Assembly: GCF_011516635.5 (NCBI RefSeq)
Contig: NZ_CP096255.1
Location: 4,338,501 to 4,402,500 of the forward strand
Direction: 5' to 3'
Origin: Bradyrhizobium barranii subsp. apii
GTDB taxonomy: Bacteria; Pseudomonadota; Alphaproteobacteria; Rhizobiales; Xanthobacteraceae
DNA: 64,000 bases
Part shown: positions 18,231-27,288 of the stretch, piece by piece
Position numbering within the stretch: the first letter of the stretch is position 1
How the letters are laid out: every line of letters starts with the position of its first letter
Made by a program: the position numbers and the translations under genes
Notes under the pieces: model-generated
Databases searched by the model: none
What the model saw: only the letters and a program-made list of their open reading frames with translations
What the model was told of the DNA's origin: nothing

Positions 18231-19659
18231 GGGGATGTCCCGGGTTCTGTTGAATTTCTGAAGAGGTCGGCGTTGCCCACCTTGAGCCGGTAGGCTCGGG
18301 GTGCTGATTCCACAAAGGAGAGCAACGCCATGACGAGAGATATCACACCGGCTGGTTGGCCGGCGACCGGGGCTGTGGAGAAATCATTTGCGGAAGTGCG
18401 AGCGAGCTTCGATCGGTTCTGCCTTGCGGCAGGAATCGAGGCGCTCGGCACGATGATGGAGGCGGATGTGACAGCGGCCTGCGGGCCGCGCCACGGTCGT
18501 GATGCGGCGCGGCGGGCGCACCGTTGGGGCCGAACGCGGGGGCGGATCGGTTTCCACGGCGGCAAGATCGAGGTCGGTCGCCCGCGGGTCCGGGGCATGG
18601 ACGGCCGCGAGGTCACGATCCCGAGCTGGGAAACGGCGGCGCAGGAGGACTGGCTCGGTCGCTGGGCGATGAACCTGATGCTGATCAATGTGTCGACGCG
18701 CCGGTTCGGCCGCGCCGTCCGGCTGCCCGAGGGTGACGTGCCGGCACCGCCCGGATCGGGGATTTCGAAGTCGGCGGCCTCGCGGAGGTTCGTGGCTCTG
18801 TCGGCGGCGCGGCTGGCCGACTTCATGGCTGCCGATCTGTCCGCGCTCGACCTTCTGGTGGTCCAAATCGACGGGCTGCATCTCGACGACGATCTCGTGC
18901 TGGTGGCCGCGATCGGGGTTGACGGCGAAGGCAACAAGCATCCGCTGGCGCTGGTGGAAGGGGCGACCGAGAATGCAGCAACGGTTCAGGCCCTGCTGGA
19001 CAACCTGGTCTCGCGCGGGCTCGACCCGACGGTGCCAAGACTGTTCATCGCCGACGGCGCGAAGGCGTTGTCGAAGGCGATCCGCCGCACCTTCGGTTCG
19101 GCCGCTGCGATCCAGCGCTGCCAGATCCACAAGGCGCGCAACATCATGGAACGCCTGCCGAAAGAGCATCATGCGGCCACCCGCCGGGTGCTGCGCCAGG
19201 CCTGGGAGCTCGATGACGCCGACAAGGCTGAAAAATTGATCCGCAATCTCGCGCGTCGACTCGACCAGCAATGGCCCGGCGTTGCGGCCAGTATCCTCGA
19301 AGGCCTCGACGAAATCCTGACTGTCGTCCGGTTGAAGTTGCCGAAGGAGCTTCGCCGATCGCTCGCCTGTACCAATATCGCCGAGAACATGATGGGCACC
19401 ATTCGCCGCGTCACGCGCAACGTTAAACGCTGGCGGGATGCCGGTATGGCCTTGCGATGGGTCGCGGCCGGTATGATCGAGGCCAACAAGGGCTTCCGAC
19501 GATTGAAGGCGCATAAGCAATTGTCGGTTCTGCGTGCGGCCCTTCAAGCTCACCACGATCGCATGACAATCAAGTCCGTTGCCCACGTCACGAGGGCTGC
19601 GTAATATTCATTCCGGCAACGTCGACCCGACGTAGTTCAACAGCGATCGGGACATCCCC
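18231..19659 (+). mobile_element. IS256-family element, copy 2 (1,429 bp)
   Basis: The ends are those of copy 1. It is flanked by the 8-bp duplication CATTCATC (18223-18230 and 19660-19667) inside the MocR-type regulator. It differs from the others by one visible base, which changes residue 83 of the transposase. Confidence 0.95.
18330..19604 (+). CDS. IS256-family transposase, D83G variant
   Basis: It is identical to the 424-residue protein of copy 1 except that residue 83 is Gly (KIEVGRPRV) instead of Asp. The change lies before the DDE catalytic region, so activity may be retained. Confidence 0.95.
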   Translation: MTRDITPAGWPATGAVEKSFAEVRASFDRFCLAAGIEALGTMMEADVTAACGPRHGRDAARRAHRWGRTRGRIGFHGGKIEVGRPRVRGMDGREVTIPSWETAAQEDWLGRWAMNLMLINVSTRRFGRAVRLPEGDVPAPPGSGISKSAASRRFVALSAARLADFMAADLSALDLLVVQIDGLHLDDDLVLVAAIGVDGEGNKHPLALVEGATENAATVQALLDNLVSRGLDPTVPRLFIADGAKALSKAIRRTFGSAAAIQRCQIHKARNIMERLPKEHHAATRRVLRQAWELDDADKAEKLIRNLARRLDQQWPGVAASILEGLDEILTVVRLKLPKELRRSLACTNIAENMMGTIRRVTRNVKRWRDAGMALRWVAAGMIEANKGFRRLKAHKQLSVLRAALQAHHDRMTIKSVAHVTRAA

Positions 19660-20127
19660 CATTCATCGCCGAAGGACATTTTGCGCGCCATATCCAGCGG
19701 ATGCGGAGGCTCTATGCCGAGCGCCGCGCGGCAACCGCGGCGGGGCTGGAAAGCGTGCTGGGAAAAAATGTGCGAATAGATTTACAGCCGGGGGGCATGC
19801 ACCTGATCTTGCGTCTGCGAGGCAACCGTTCAGATCGCCGGCTCGCTGCGAGCATGCGGGAACAAGGCCTGTACGCGGAGGCACTTACGGATTGGACGAG
19901 GCGCAATGATGGGGCTTCCGCCCTTCTTTTGAACTTCACGAATATCGCCTCGCGGCGCACGGCCGAAAATTTCGGACGGCGCATTTTGGGATTGATGTGA
20001 CTGAAGTTCGAGCGTGACCTGCTGGATTATGGAAATCATGGCCCAGCTACAAACGCCTATCATGGACCTTCTTGAATAGGCCAAGATGCGAAACGATGGA
20101 ATCCTTCAACCAGATGAGGATTCAATC

Positions 20128-20583
20128 ATGAACAAGCGCATCGATTACGCCAAGGCTTCACCGGAAGGCTTCAAGGCTTTTGGAGGGGTCTACGTCTATC
20201 TTCAAAAAAGCGGCCTTTCAAAGCAACTTGTCGATCTCGTCTATCTGCGGGTTTCGCAGATCAATGGCTGTGCCTACTGCATCGATATGCACTCCCGCGA
20301 CCTGCTCAAGTCTGGTGTCGCCGCGGACAAGCTCGTGCTGGTGCCTGTGTGGCGAGACGCGGGGGAAGTCTTTAGTGAGCGCGAACGCTCTGCGCTGGCC
20401 TGGACCGAAACCGTGACGAGGGTGGCCGAAACCGGCGTTCCCGATGCCGACTACGAGGCCGCCGCCGGCGAATTCAGCGACAAGGAACTCGCTGACCTCA
20501 CCTATGCCATCGGCCTGATGAGCGCGTTCAATCGATTGGGAATTTCGTTCCGCTCCATCCCCGCTGCCGCCAGTAGGGCTTGA
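20128..20583 (+). CDS. Carboxymuconolactone decarboxylase / AhpD-like family protein
   Basis: The ATG at 20128 (MNKRIDYAKASPEGFKAFGG) follows a GAGGA; an upstream in-frame extension is unlikely. The AhpD core motif QINGCAYCIDMHSRDL gives redox-active C48 and C51 with H55. The family acts in alkylhydroperoxide or thiol-linked peroxide defence. The broken MocR-type regulator lies directly upstream in the same direction, a common pairing, so expression of this gene may have changed. Confidence 0.9.
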   Translation: MNKRIDYAKASPEGFKAFGGVYVYLQKSGLSKQLVDLVYLRVSQINGCAYCIDMHSRDLLKSGVAADKLVLVPVWRDAGEVFSERERSALAWTETVTRVAETGVPDADYEAAAGEFSDKELADLTYAIGLMSAFNRLGISFRSIPAAASRA

Positions 20584-20604
20584 GGCGCTCATCAGCAAAC
20601 GCGT

Positions 20605-20630
20605 CGCGCATGGAAATTGGTCCATGCGCG
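20605..20630 (+). terminator. Perfect hairpin after the AhpD-like gene
   Basis: The arms CGCGCATGGA and TCCATGCGCG pair perfectly over 10 bp with a 6-nt loop, 22 bases after the stop codon. There is no strong T tract. It may be a terminator, or an attenuator ahead of the exporter gene. Confidence 0.5.
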
Positions 20631-20691
20631 TCCAGCCCCTTACAAGCAGCCCGGCCGTAACGCCCGGTGACCAGCGAATGGATTGACCCAC

Positions 20692-21012
20692 ATGGCATGG
20701 ATGATATTGGCCTCCGCCGGCCTTCTCGAGATCGGATTCGCCTTCGGCATGAAGTGGTCCGCAGGCTTCACTCTGCTGATACCCGCGCTGTTTACGGCTG
20801 CCACCGGTTTGTCGAGTGTCTTTCTTCTCTCGCTGGCGCTCCGTACACTTCCCGTAGGAACGGGGTACGCGGTCTGGACCGGTATCGGTGCCGCGGGTAC
20901 CGCCGTTCTGGGTATCGCAGTGCTGGGCGACTCTGCGTCGCCAGCGCGGATACTTTGCATTGCTTTGATTGTGGCCGGCGTGATTGGACTAAAGCTTGTC
21001 TCTGCAAACTGA
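20692..21012 (+). CDS. sugE: SMR-family exporter, SugE/Gdx type
   Basis: The 106-residue protein has four hydrophobic helices. Helix 1 has the essential glutamate in the SugE-like setting (MILASAGLLEIGFAFGMKWS, E16), and helix 4 is typical (ILCIALIVAGVIGLKL). The ATG at 20692 is preferred over a TTG nine bases upstream. SugE/Gdx proteins export guanidinium or quaternary ammonium ions in exchange for protons at the inner membrane. No guanidine riboswitch is visible upstream. Confidence 0.88.
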   Translation: MAWMILASAGLLEIGFAFGMKWSAGFTLLIPALFTAATGLSSVFLLSLALRTLPVGTGYAVWTGIGAAGTAVLGIAVLGDSASPARILCIALIVAGVIGLKLVSAN

Positions 21013-21222
21013 GGATGCCACTGACGCTCGGGTGCCCGTTTCGGCCTGACCGTTTGATGCTAAGGCGGATCCGGCGACCACCAACGCAGGGCGGCCCAGG
21101 TCAGAACATTCATGGCGTTCTCCTTCTGCAGCCGGAGATGGCGCAATCTTGCCGGCGGTCCGCCAGCGGCCTGCCCACCGGGCGCCGGACGAGTGCGCCG
21201 CGATGGGCTCCGACTTAGGCGG

Positions 21223-22487
21223 TTATTCCGGCACGACCAGAGCCTTGTTCGTGCGCAGCGCGCTCATCACCTTCGGATCGAGTTTGAGATGGGCTTGCAC
21301 CAGTCCCGGCGGTGTTGCCGCCATCCAGGTATCGAGAGAGAAATCGATAAAGCGGTCACTCTTGAACGTCTCGAGAAATCGAAAGTTGGTCGAGCCGGTA
21401 TTCTCGAGATAGTGGCCCATCGCCACCGGGACGTAACCAACGTCGCCGGCCTGCAGATCAAATGTGCGCGCCTGCCCCTGGCCGGCAAACACACCCATGC
21501 GCGCCTGTCCCTCGATGACGTAGAGCCACTCGTCTCCGTTAGGGTGCCAGTGCACCTCGCGCAATCCGCCAGGTTCGAGTTCAACCAGGGCCGCTGCGGT
21601 CGTGGTGCTGATTGGAAACAAACGGGAATCGGTGATCCGCACCGTTCCGCCCTTCGTCTTGATGGGCACCTGCTCCATCATCCGCCACGTGTAGCTCGTC
21701 TCCGACGCCTTTGCGCCCGATATGGCTTCCGATCCGAGCGGCCCCGGCAACGGGGCCAGGAAAATATAGCGCTCGCTTTCATCGGGAGTGTGGCCGAACA
21801 ACGAGGCAGGCACTCCGAAATTCTTGCCCAGCACATCGGTCGGTATGCGCTTGAACCAGTCGTTGAGCAGGAAGGTGTTGTCTTCGTCGAAATCGCCATC
21901 GTCGAACACGAGAAGAAATTCGCAGCCGTCGGGGCCGAGGCCCTGGATCGAGTGCGGGGTTCCGCCCGGGAAGAACCAGAGATCTCCGACGCCGACGTCA
22001 TCGACGAAATAGCGCCCCTCGGAATCGACCGCCGTCACGCGAGCCTTGCCATAGAGCATGTAGGCCCATTCTGACGCCTTATGCCAATGCAGCTCACGCA
22101 CACCGCCCGCGTTCAGGCGCATATTCACGCCGGCCATGGACTTGGCAATGCCCAGCTCACGCTGCGTGACCTGGCGGGTCCAGCCGCCCGGCTCAAGCCG
22201 CATATGGGCGTCCGAGAACGAGAAGCGCAGGTTCGGCAAGGTGCCATGATCGGTCGACGGCGGAACCAGCAGATCCGGGTTCTGCCGATCCCGCATGAGA
22301 TTGCGCGGACCGGGATCGGTGCCGCCGTGACCCGGTCGCTGTGGCTGAGGAATCGCGCCGTCCGCGGTTTGCGCGTGCGCCAGCCCAACGCTCGTTAGAA
22401 GACCTCCGGTAGCAGTCGCTGCAACATATGGCGACGAGAAATGGATTGAACGAAGCCGCTGCCGCGGCGTAGGGGGCAAGGTGGCAT
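21223..22487 (-). pseudogene. Oxalate-decarboxylase-like bicupin with frameshift in its Tat signal
   Basis: The body is a bicupin. Cupin 1 has ELHWHKASEWAYMLYG and GGTPHSIQG; cupin 2 has EVHWHPNGDEWLYVIEG and AMGHYLEN. These are the His-His-Glu-His manganese sites of oxalate decarboxylase. The true start appears to be the ATG at 22487, six bases after GGAGG, giving a Tat-like SRRHML. One base is missing at about 22422 (CATATGTTGCAG where ATGTTGGCAG would keep the frame), so SRRHML is out of frame with ATATGGLLTSVGLAHAQ. As read, no export-competent full protein is made. Confidence 0.75.
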
Positions 22488-22551
22488 AGATCGCCTCCTG
22501 GCTGAGAGGATGTGGGTGTTGGAGCCCACCCCCTCAGACAGGAGTATCGAG

Positions 22552-23412
22552 ATGGCCGATTTGAGCCCTCTTCGCCGCCGCATGATCGAAGACATGACCG
22601 TCCGCAATCTGTCGCCGGCGACGCAAAGATCCTACATCAGCGCGGTTTCGAAGTTCAGCCGCTATTTTGGCCGATCGCCTGACCGGTTAGAGCTGGAAGA
22701 CGTCCGCGCCTTCCAGGTGCATTTGGTCTCGACCGGCATCTCATGGCCGGCGCTGAACCAGATCGTCTGTGCGCTACGGTTTTTCTACGGCGTCACGCTC
22801 GGCGAGGCGCTCATCCCAGAGCGCATTCCCTATGCGCGAGAACCGCGCAAGCTGCCGGTCGTTCTCAGCGCCGACGAAGTGGTTCAGTTTCTTGAAGCGG
22901 TATCGAGCCTGAAGAGCCGCGCCGCGCTCACCACCGCCTATGCGGCCGGGCTCAGGGCCTCGGAGGTTGCGGGACTGCGGATCGAAGACATCGACAGCGC
23001 CCGCGGCGTCATCCAGGTGCGCCACGGCAAGGGCGCGAAGGATCGCAACGTGATGCTGTCGCCCCAGCTGCTGGGCATCCTGCGCACCTACTGGCGGCTC
23101 GCCCGGCCGCGGCTTTATCTGTTCCCTGGTCGTGACGAAGATCATCCGATCGATCAGACCGTGCTGCATGCCGCCTGCCGGTCGGCGGTGAAGGCTGCGG
23201 GCCTGACCAAGCGCGTCACGCTGCACACGCTGCGCCACAGCTTCGCGACACATCTTCTCGAGAACGGAACCGATATCCGGATCATCCAGGTCTTGCTCGG
23301 GCACAATAATTTGTCGTCGACAGCGCGCTACACGCAGGTCGCCACCGATACGATCCGAGCGACGCAGAGCCCGCTCGATCGCCTGTCGCTGGAGGTGACG
23401 CCACCTGGATGA
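22552..23412 (+). CDS. Tyrosine recombinase of the IS91-like element
   Basis: The 286-residue protein starts at 22552 after AGGAG. The core-binding domain is residues 1-90, and the catalytic domain has R135 (GLRASE), K160 (HGKGAKD), H225-x-x-R228 (HTLRHSFATH), H251 (LLGHNN) and nucleophile Y260 (STARYTQ). All active-site residues are present. Its stop overlaps the transposase start as ATGA, so the two are translationally coupled. Confidence 0.93.
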   Translation: MADLSPLRRRMIEDMTVRNLSPATQRSYISAVSKFSRYFGRSPDRLELEDVRAFQVHLVSTGISWPALNQIVCALRFFYGVTLGEALIPERIPYAREPRKLPVVLSADEVVQFLEAVSSLKSRAALTTAYAAGLRASEVAGLRIEDIDSARGVIQVRHGKGAKDRNVMLSPQLLGILRTYWRLARPRLYLFPGRDEDHPIDQTVLHAACRSAVKAAGLTKRVTLHTLRHSFATHLLENGTDIRIIQVLLGHNNLSSTARYTQVATDTIRATQSPLDRLSLEVTPPG

Positions 23413-24659
23413 CCCGCAGCGGGATGCGGGTCATGACCCGCTCCGACATCCGCTCCAACAGGCCCGCCATCGAGATTGCCGATATTCTGCGCCGGCATGG
23501 CGACGCCTATCGCCGTGTACATGCCGGTCATCTGGGGCGGGTCGAGCGGCGCGTGATGAGCGCGATCGTTGCGTGCCGGACCGAGGCGCTCGGCGGCCAC
23601 ATGCAGGCTTGCGACGACTGCGGCACGACACGCGTTGCCTATAATTCCTGCCGCAATCGGCACTGTCCGAAGTGTCAGGGGAGAGCCCGAGCCGCGTGGC
23701 TCGCCGCGCGTCAAGCCGACCTGCTTCCGGTTCCCTATTTCCACGTCGTCTTTACACTTCCCGCACCGATCGCCGCGATCGCTTTCCAGAACAAGGCCGT
23801 CGTCTATGCCATCCTGTTCAAGGCTGCCGCCGAGGCGATGACGACGCTCGCCGCCAATCCACGCCGGCTCGGCGGTGCGATCGGCGGCGTCGCCGTCCTC
23901 CACACCTGGGGACAGACGCTGATGCATCATCCCCACGTCCATTGCGTCGTTCCGGGTGGCGGCCTCTCGCCCGATGGCGCGCGCTGGACCGCTTGCCGAC
24001 CGAACTTCTTCCTGGCCGTCAAACCGTTGTCCAGACTATTTCGCACACTTTTTCTCAAACGTCTGTCGGCAGCCTTCAACTCCGGTGCCTTGCGTTTCTT
24101 CGGCGATCTCGGAGCTCTGGCCGAGCCGGCTGCCTTTGCGGCCCACCTCGACGCCATGCGACGCATCAACTGGGTTGCTTACGCCAAGCGGCCCTTCGGC
24201 GGACCCGCACAGGTCCTGGCCTATCTCGGCCGCTACACCCATCGCGTCGCGATCGCCAACAGCCGGCTCGTCGCACTCGACGACGATCATGTCGCCTTCT
24301 CATGGAAGGACTATCGCCAAAACAGCGCGACAAAGATCATGAATCTCAAGCCCGATGAGTTCATTCGCCGTTTCCTGCTTCATACGCCGCCTGACGGCTT
24401 CCACCGCATCCGCCACTTCGGCTTCATGGCCAACCGCCATCGCGCTGCCAAGCTCGCCCTTTGCCGCGAACTTCTCGATCATGAGCGAACAGCCCCAAAC
24501 GATGGCCAGCCGTCGCCTGTGGATTCGGAGGCTCAAACCTGGGCCGAGGTTCCTGCCTGTCCCGATTGTGGTGGCGTCATGCGCATCATTGAGCGCTTTC
24601 GACATAGCTTCAGACGCCCCAGCCCTCGAACATCACCGTTCCGATGCGACACATCGTGA
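23409..24659 (+). CDS. IS91-family transposase (HUH, two-tyrosine type)
   Basis: The protein has an N-terminal zinc-binding region (C68-x2-C71, C81, C86-x2-C89), the HUH metal motif HVH at 176-178 (MHHPHVHCVV) and the tyrosine pair Y272/Y276 (AYLGRYTHRVA). It would nick single-stranded DNA at the element's origin and drive rolling-circle transposition. The C-terminal zinc-finger-like CPDCGGVM ends shortly before the stop. It looks complete. Confidence 0.93.
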   Translation: MTRSGMRVMTRSDIRSNRPAIEIADILRRHGDAYRRVHAGHLGRVERRVMSAIVACRTEALGGHMQACDDCGTTRVAYNSCRNRHCPKCQGRARAAWLAARQADLLPVPYFHVVFTLPAPIAAIAFQNKAVVYAILFKAAAEAMTTLAANPRRLGGAIGGVAVLHTWGQTLMHHPHVHCVVPGGGLSPDGARWTACRPNFFLAVKPLSRLFRTLFLKRLSAAFNSGALRFFGDLGALAEPAAFAAHLDAMRRINWVAYAKRPFGGPAQVLAYLGRYTHRVAIANSRLVALDDDHVAFSWKDYRQNSATKIMNLKPDEFIRRFLLHTPPDGFHRIRHFGFMANRHRAAKLALCRELLDHERTAPNDGQPSPVDSEAQTWAEVPACPDCGGVMRIIERFRHSFRRPSPRTSPFRCDTS

Positions 24660-24955
24660 GCCAAGTCATGTCGTGCACGACGATCATCATTCGTCATTTC
24701 GCTCCCAGCGTCTCGATCATCGCGGACGATGTCGAATCCGTGCTGTCACACTGCGCGACAACAACCGTCCGATGCAGCAAAAGGCCTATCGCGATCTCAG
24801 GCGAAGCGCGTCTGATCTCAACTCTTCCAGGATGCGCACTCCTGTGTCTCTGCCTCACGCGCCGAGCCAGCAGATCGGGCATGGCGATCTCGAACAATCC
24901 CCATAGCTGCAAAACCGCGAATAGCCTCCCGCGCCTTCGTTCAATCCGGCTTCAA

Positions 24956-25005
24956 TGAGGTCGCGTCATAAGCGCCTGCCGCGCCCTCGCGTGAGCGCGA
25001 CCTCA
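24956..25005. repeat. Inverted repeat near the presumed IS91-like end
   Basis: TGAGGTCGCG (24956-24965) and CGCGACCTCA (24996-25005) are perfect complements separated by 30 bases. IS91-type ends carry hairpins at the origin or terminus, so this may mark one end of the element. That assignment is inference. Confidence 0.4.
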
Positions 25006-25278
25006 CAGAACCCTCCAGAATCCATGCGCGGTTCTCCCATGATTCCAGGCTACAATGCTTCTGCGCACGCTATCAAAGCAGTACACTTCGATATTTCTCG
25101 TTAGCACGAGTTCCAGCGGCTTCCGGCAGGGCGAGCGCCAACATTGGCACTGTCCGCCTCGATGCTTCGATAACCGTATCGGTTTTCGAACCAGGCCGTG
25201 AACCCATACCCCCGCTGCGATCGGCGAAAGACCAGGGGATCACGATGCGGCGCTCTATGCTCGTGCGGGTGCCATCCA

Positions 25279-26707
25279 GGGGATGTCCCGGGTTCTGTTG
25301 AATTTCTGAAGAGGTCGGCGTTGCCCACCTTGAGCCGGTAGGCTCGGGGTGCTGATTCCACAAAGGAGAGCAACGCCATGACGAGAGATATCACACCGGC
25401 TGGTTGGCCGGCGACCGGGGCTGTGGAGAAATCATTTGCGGAAGTGCGAGCGAGCTTCGATCGGTTCTGCCTTGCGGCAGGAATCGAGGCGCTCGGCACG
25501 ATGATGGAGGCGGATGTGACAGCGGCCTGCGGGCCGCGCCACGGTCGTGATGCGGCGCGGCGGGCGCACCGTTGGGGCCGAACGCGGGGGCGGATCGGTT
25601 TCCACGGCGGCAAGATCGAGGTCGATCGCCCGCGGGTCCGGGGCATGGACGGCCGCGAGGTCACGATCCCGAGCTGGGAAACGGCGGCGCAGGAGGACTG
25701 GCTCGGTCGCTGGGCGATGAACCTGATGCTGATCAATGTGTCGACGCGCCGGTTCGGCCGCGCCGTCCGGCTGCCCGAGGGTGACGTGCCGGCACCGCCC
25801 GGATCGGGGATTTCGAAGTCGGCGGCCTCGCGGAGGTTCGTGGCTCTGTCGGCGGCGCGGCTGGCCGACTTCATGGCTGCCGATCTGTCCGCGCTCGACC
25901 TTCTGGTGGTCCAAATCGACGGGCTGCATCTCGACGACGATCTCGTGCTGGTGGCCGCGATCGGGGTTGACGGCGAAGGCAACAAGCATCCGCTGGCGCT
26001 GGTGGAAGGGGCGACCGAGAATGCAGCAACGGTTCAGGCCCTGCTGGACAACCTGGTCTCGCGCGGGCTCGACCCGACGGTGCCAAGACTGTTCATCGCC
26101 GACGGCGCGAAGGCGTTGTCGAAGGCGATCCGCCGCACCTTCGGTTCGGCCGCTGCGATCCAGCGCTGCCAGATCCACAAGGCGCGCAACATCATGGAAC
26201 GCCTGCCGAAAGAGCATCATGCGGCCACCCGCCGGGTGCTGCGCCAGGCCTGGGAGCTCGATGACGCCGACAAGGCTGAAAAATTGATCCGCAATCTCGC
26301 GCGTCGACTCGACCAGCAATGGCCCGGCGTTGCGGCCAGTATCCTCGAAGGCCTCGACGAAATCCTGACTGTCGTCCGGTTGAAGTTGCCGAAGGAGCTT
26401 CGCCGATCGCTCGCCTGTACCAATATCGCCGAGAACATGATGGGCACCATTCGCCGCGTCACGCGCAACGTTAAACGCTGGCGGGATGCCGGTATGGCCT
26501 TGCGATGGGTCGCGGCCGGTATGATCGAGGCCAACAAGGGCTTCCGACGATTGAAGGCGCATAAGCAATTGTCGGTTCTGCGTGCGGCCCTTCAAGCTCA
26601 CCACGATCGCATGACAATCAAGTCCGTTGCCCACGTCACGAGGGCTGCGTAATATTCATTCCGGCAACGTCGACCCGACGTAGTTCAACAGCGATCGGGA
26701 CATCCCC
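25279..26707 (+). mobile_element. IS256-family element, copy 3 (1,429 bp)
   Basis: It is flanked by the 8-bp duplication GCCATCCA (25271-25278 and 26708-26715) and inserted in the alpha/beta hydrolase remnant. It lies 581 bp from copy 4 in opposite orientation. Confidence 0.95.
25378..26652 (+). CDS. IS256-family transposase (copy 3)
   Basis: The protein is the same 424-residue sequence as at 2895-4169, with Asp at position 83 and the full D181, D242, E352 triad. Confidence 0.96.
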   Translation: MTRDITPAGWPATGAVEKSFAEVRASFDRFCLAAGIEALGTMMEADVTAACGPRHGRDAARRAHRWGRTRGRIGFHGGKIEVDRPRVRGMDGREVTIPSWETAAQEDWLGRWAMNLMLINVSTRRFGRAVRLPEGDVPAPPGSGISKSAASRRFVALSAARLADFMAADLSALDLLVVQIDGLHLDDDLVLVAAIGVDGEGNKHPLALVEGATENAATVQALLDNLVSRGLDPTVPRLFIADGAKALSKAIRRTFGSAAAIQRCQIHKARNIMERLPKEHHAATRRVLRQAWELDDADKAEKLIRNLARRLDQQWPGVAASILEGLDEILTVVRLKLPKELRRSLACTNIAENMMGTIRRVTRNVKRWRDAGMALRWVAAGMIEANKGFRRLKAHKQLSVLRAALQAHHDRMTIKSVAHVTRAA

Positions 26708-27288
26708 GCCATCCACGATGCCTTTAGCGGACAGTTTGCTGCCTTCATTAAGGACGGCGAGGACAACAAAGCGCTGTTCGCAAAGACTGGAAAATTGCCG
26801 ATGCCGGTCTTGGCTACCGGTGGCGATCACTCCTTCGGCACATTGATGAGCTCCGACTTGGCCGATGTCGCGAGCGCCGCCAAGAATGCTGTCATAACCA
26901 ATGCGGGCTTTTTGCCTAATTGTCTCCGGAACTGCTTGAGGTCAGCTTTGGGTTAAAAGAAGTCCTCGGCTGAACCGATCGGGCAGGTCAGCTATGGGCC
27001 AGAAGCGGACGACGAGACCGAGCGTCTTTGCATCCCCAAGGCCAACGATAAGCTCGAACTTCTCCGGTGGCTGCGTCCATCTGGGCTTGCCTTACGAACC
27101 CACTGACTACACGCTACCCAAATGAGCAGAGTCCACGCCCGAGGTAAGGTCATGATCGGCGCCACGGCACTCCGTGCGCTTGTGCTGACTGCAGCTTTTT
27201 TCGCGGCGTTGTCGCCGGCCACCTGCCTTGGCGAAAACAGCAACCGCTTGCCGGCCAAGGCTACAAAGGAGCTACCACCCGAGTTGCT

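Larger units (their letters stand above)
17142..20000 (+). pseudogene. MocR/PdxR-type GntR regulator with aminotransferase domain, interrupted by IS256 copy 2
   Basis: The 5' part (17142-18230) encodes a GntR winged helix (RFRDAIATGMLKPGDRIPSARALTKELGLARGT) and most of a fold-type I aminotransferase domain, with the PLP-binding segment AGTFSKVLFPGMRLAY and IIEDDYDGEYRY. The 3' part (19668-20000) supplies FIAEGHFARHIQRMR through RRILGLM. Removing the IS and one target copy restores a continuous frame of about 480 residues. An alternative upstream start exists at 17010. The insertion falls in the aminotransferase domain and should inactivate the regulator. Confidence 0.9.
22490..25010 (+). mobile_element. 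IS91-like element with tyrosine recombinase (ends approximate)
   Basis: It comprises the recombinase (22552-23412) and IS91-type transposase (23409-24659), with non-coding DNA up to an inverted repeat at 24956-25005. Elements of this kind carry both genes and move by rolling-circle replication without target duplication, so the ends cannot be fixed by eye. The left end must lie within about 60 bp of the bicupin start at 22487. Confidence 0.5.
25130..26973 (+). pseudogene. Alpha/beta hydrolase remnant interrupted by IS256 copy 3
   Basis: After removal of the IS, the frame reads ALYARAGAIHDAFSGQFAAFIKDGEDNK and then KLPMPVLATGGDHSFG, typical of the C-terminal third of epoxide-hydrolase or dehalogenase-like enzymes. 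Upstream of the IS the match fades with stops and frame changes. Downstream, the segment after AVITNAG, which should hold the catalytic GHW histidine, is deleted, and SPELLEVSF resumes in another frame ending at 26973. The gene was therefore already decayed before or besides the insertion. Confidence 0.65.

Noticed and set aside
20584..20691. Guanidine-II (mini-ykkC) riboswitch upstream of the SugE-type gene
   Set aside because: The expected pair of hairpins with ACGR loops is absent; only a terminator-like hairpin with an AATTGG loop is present.
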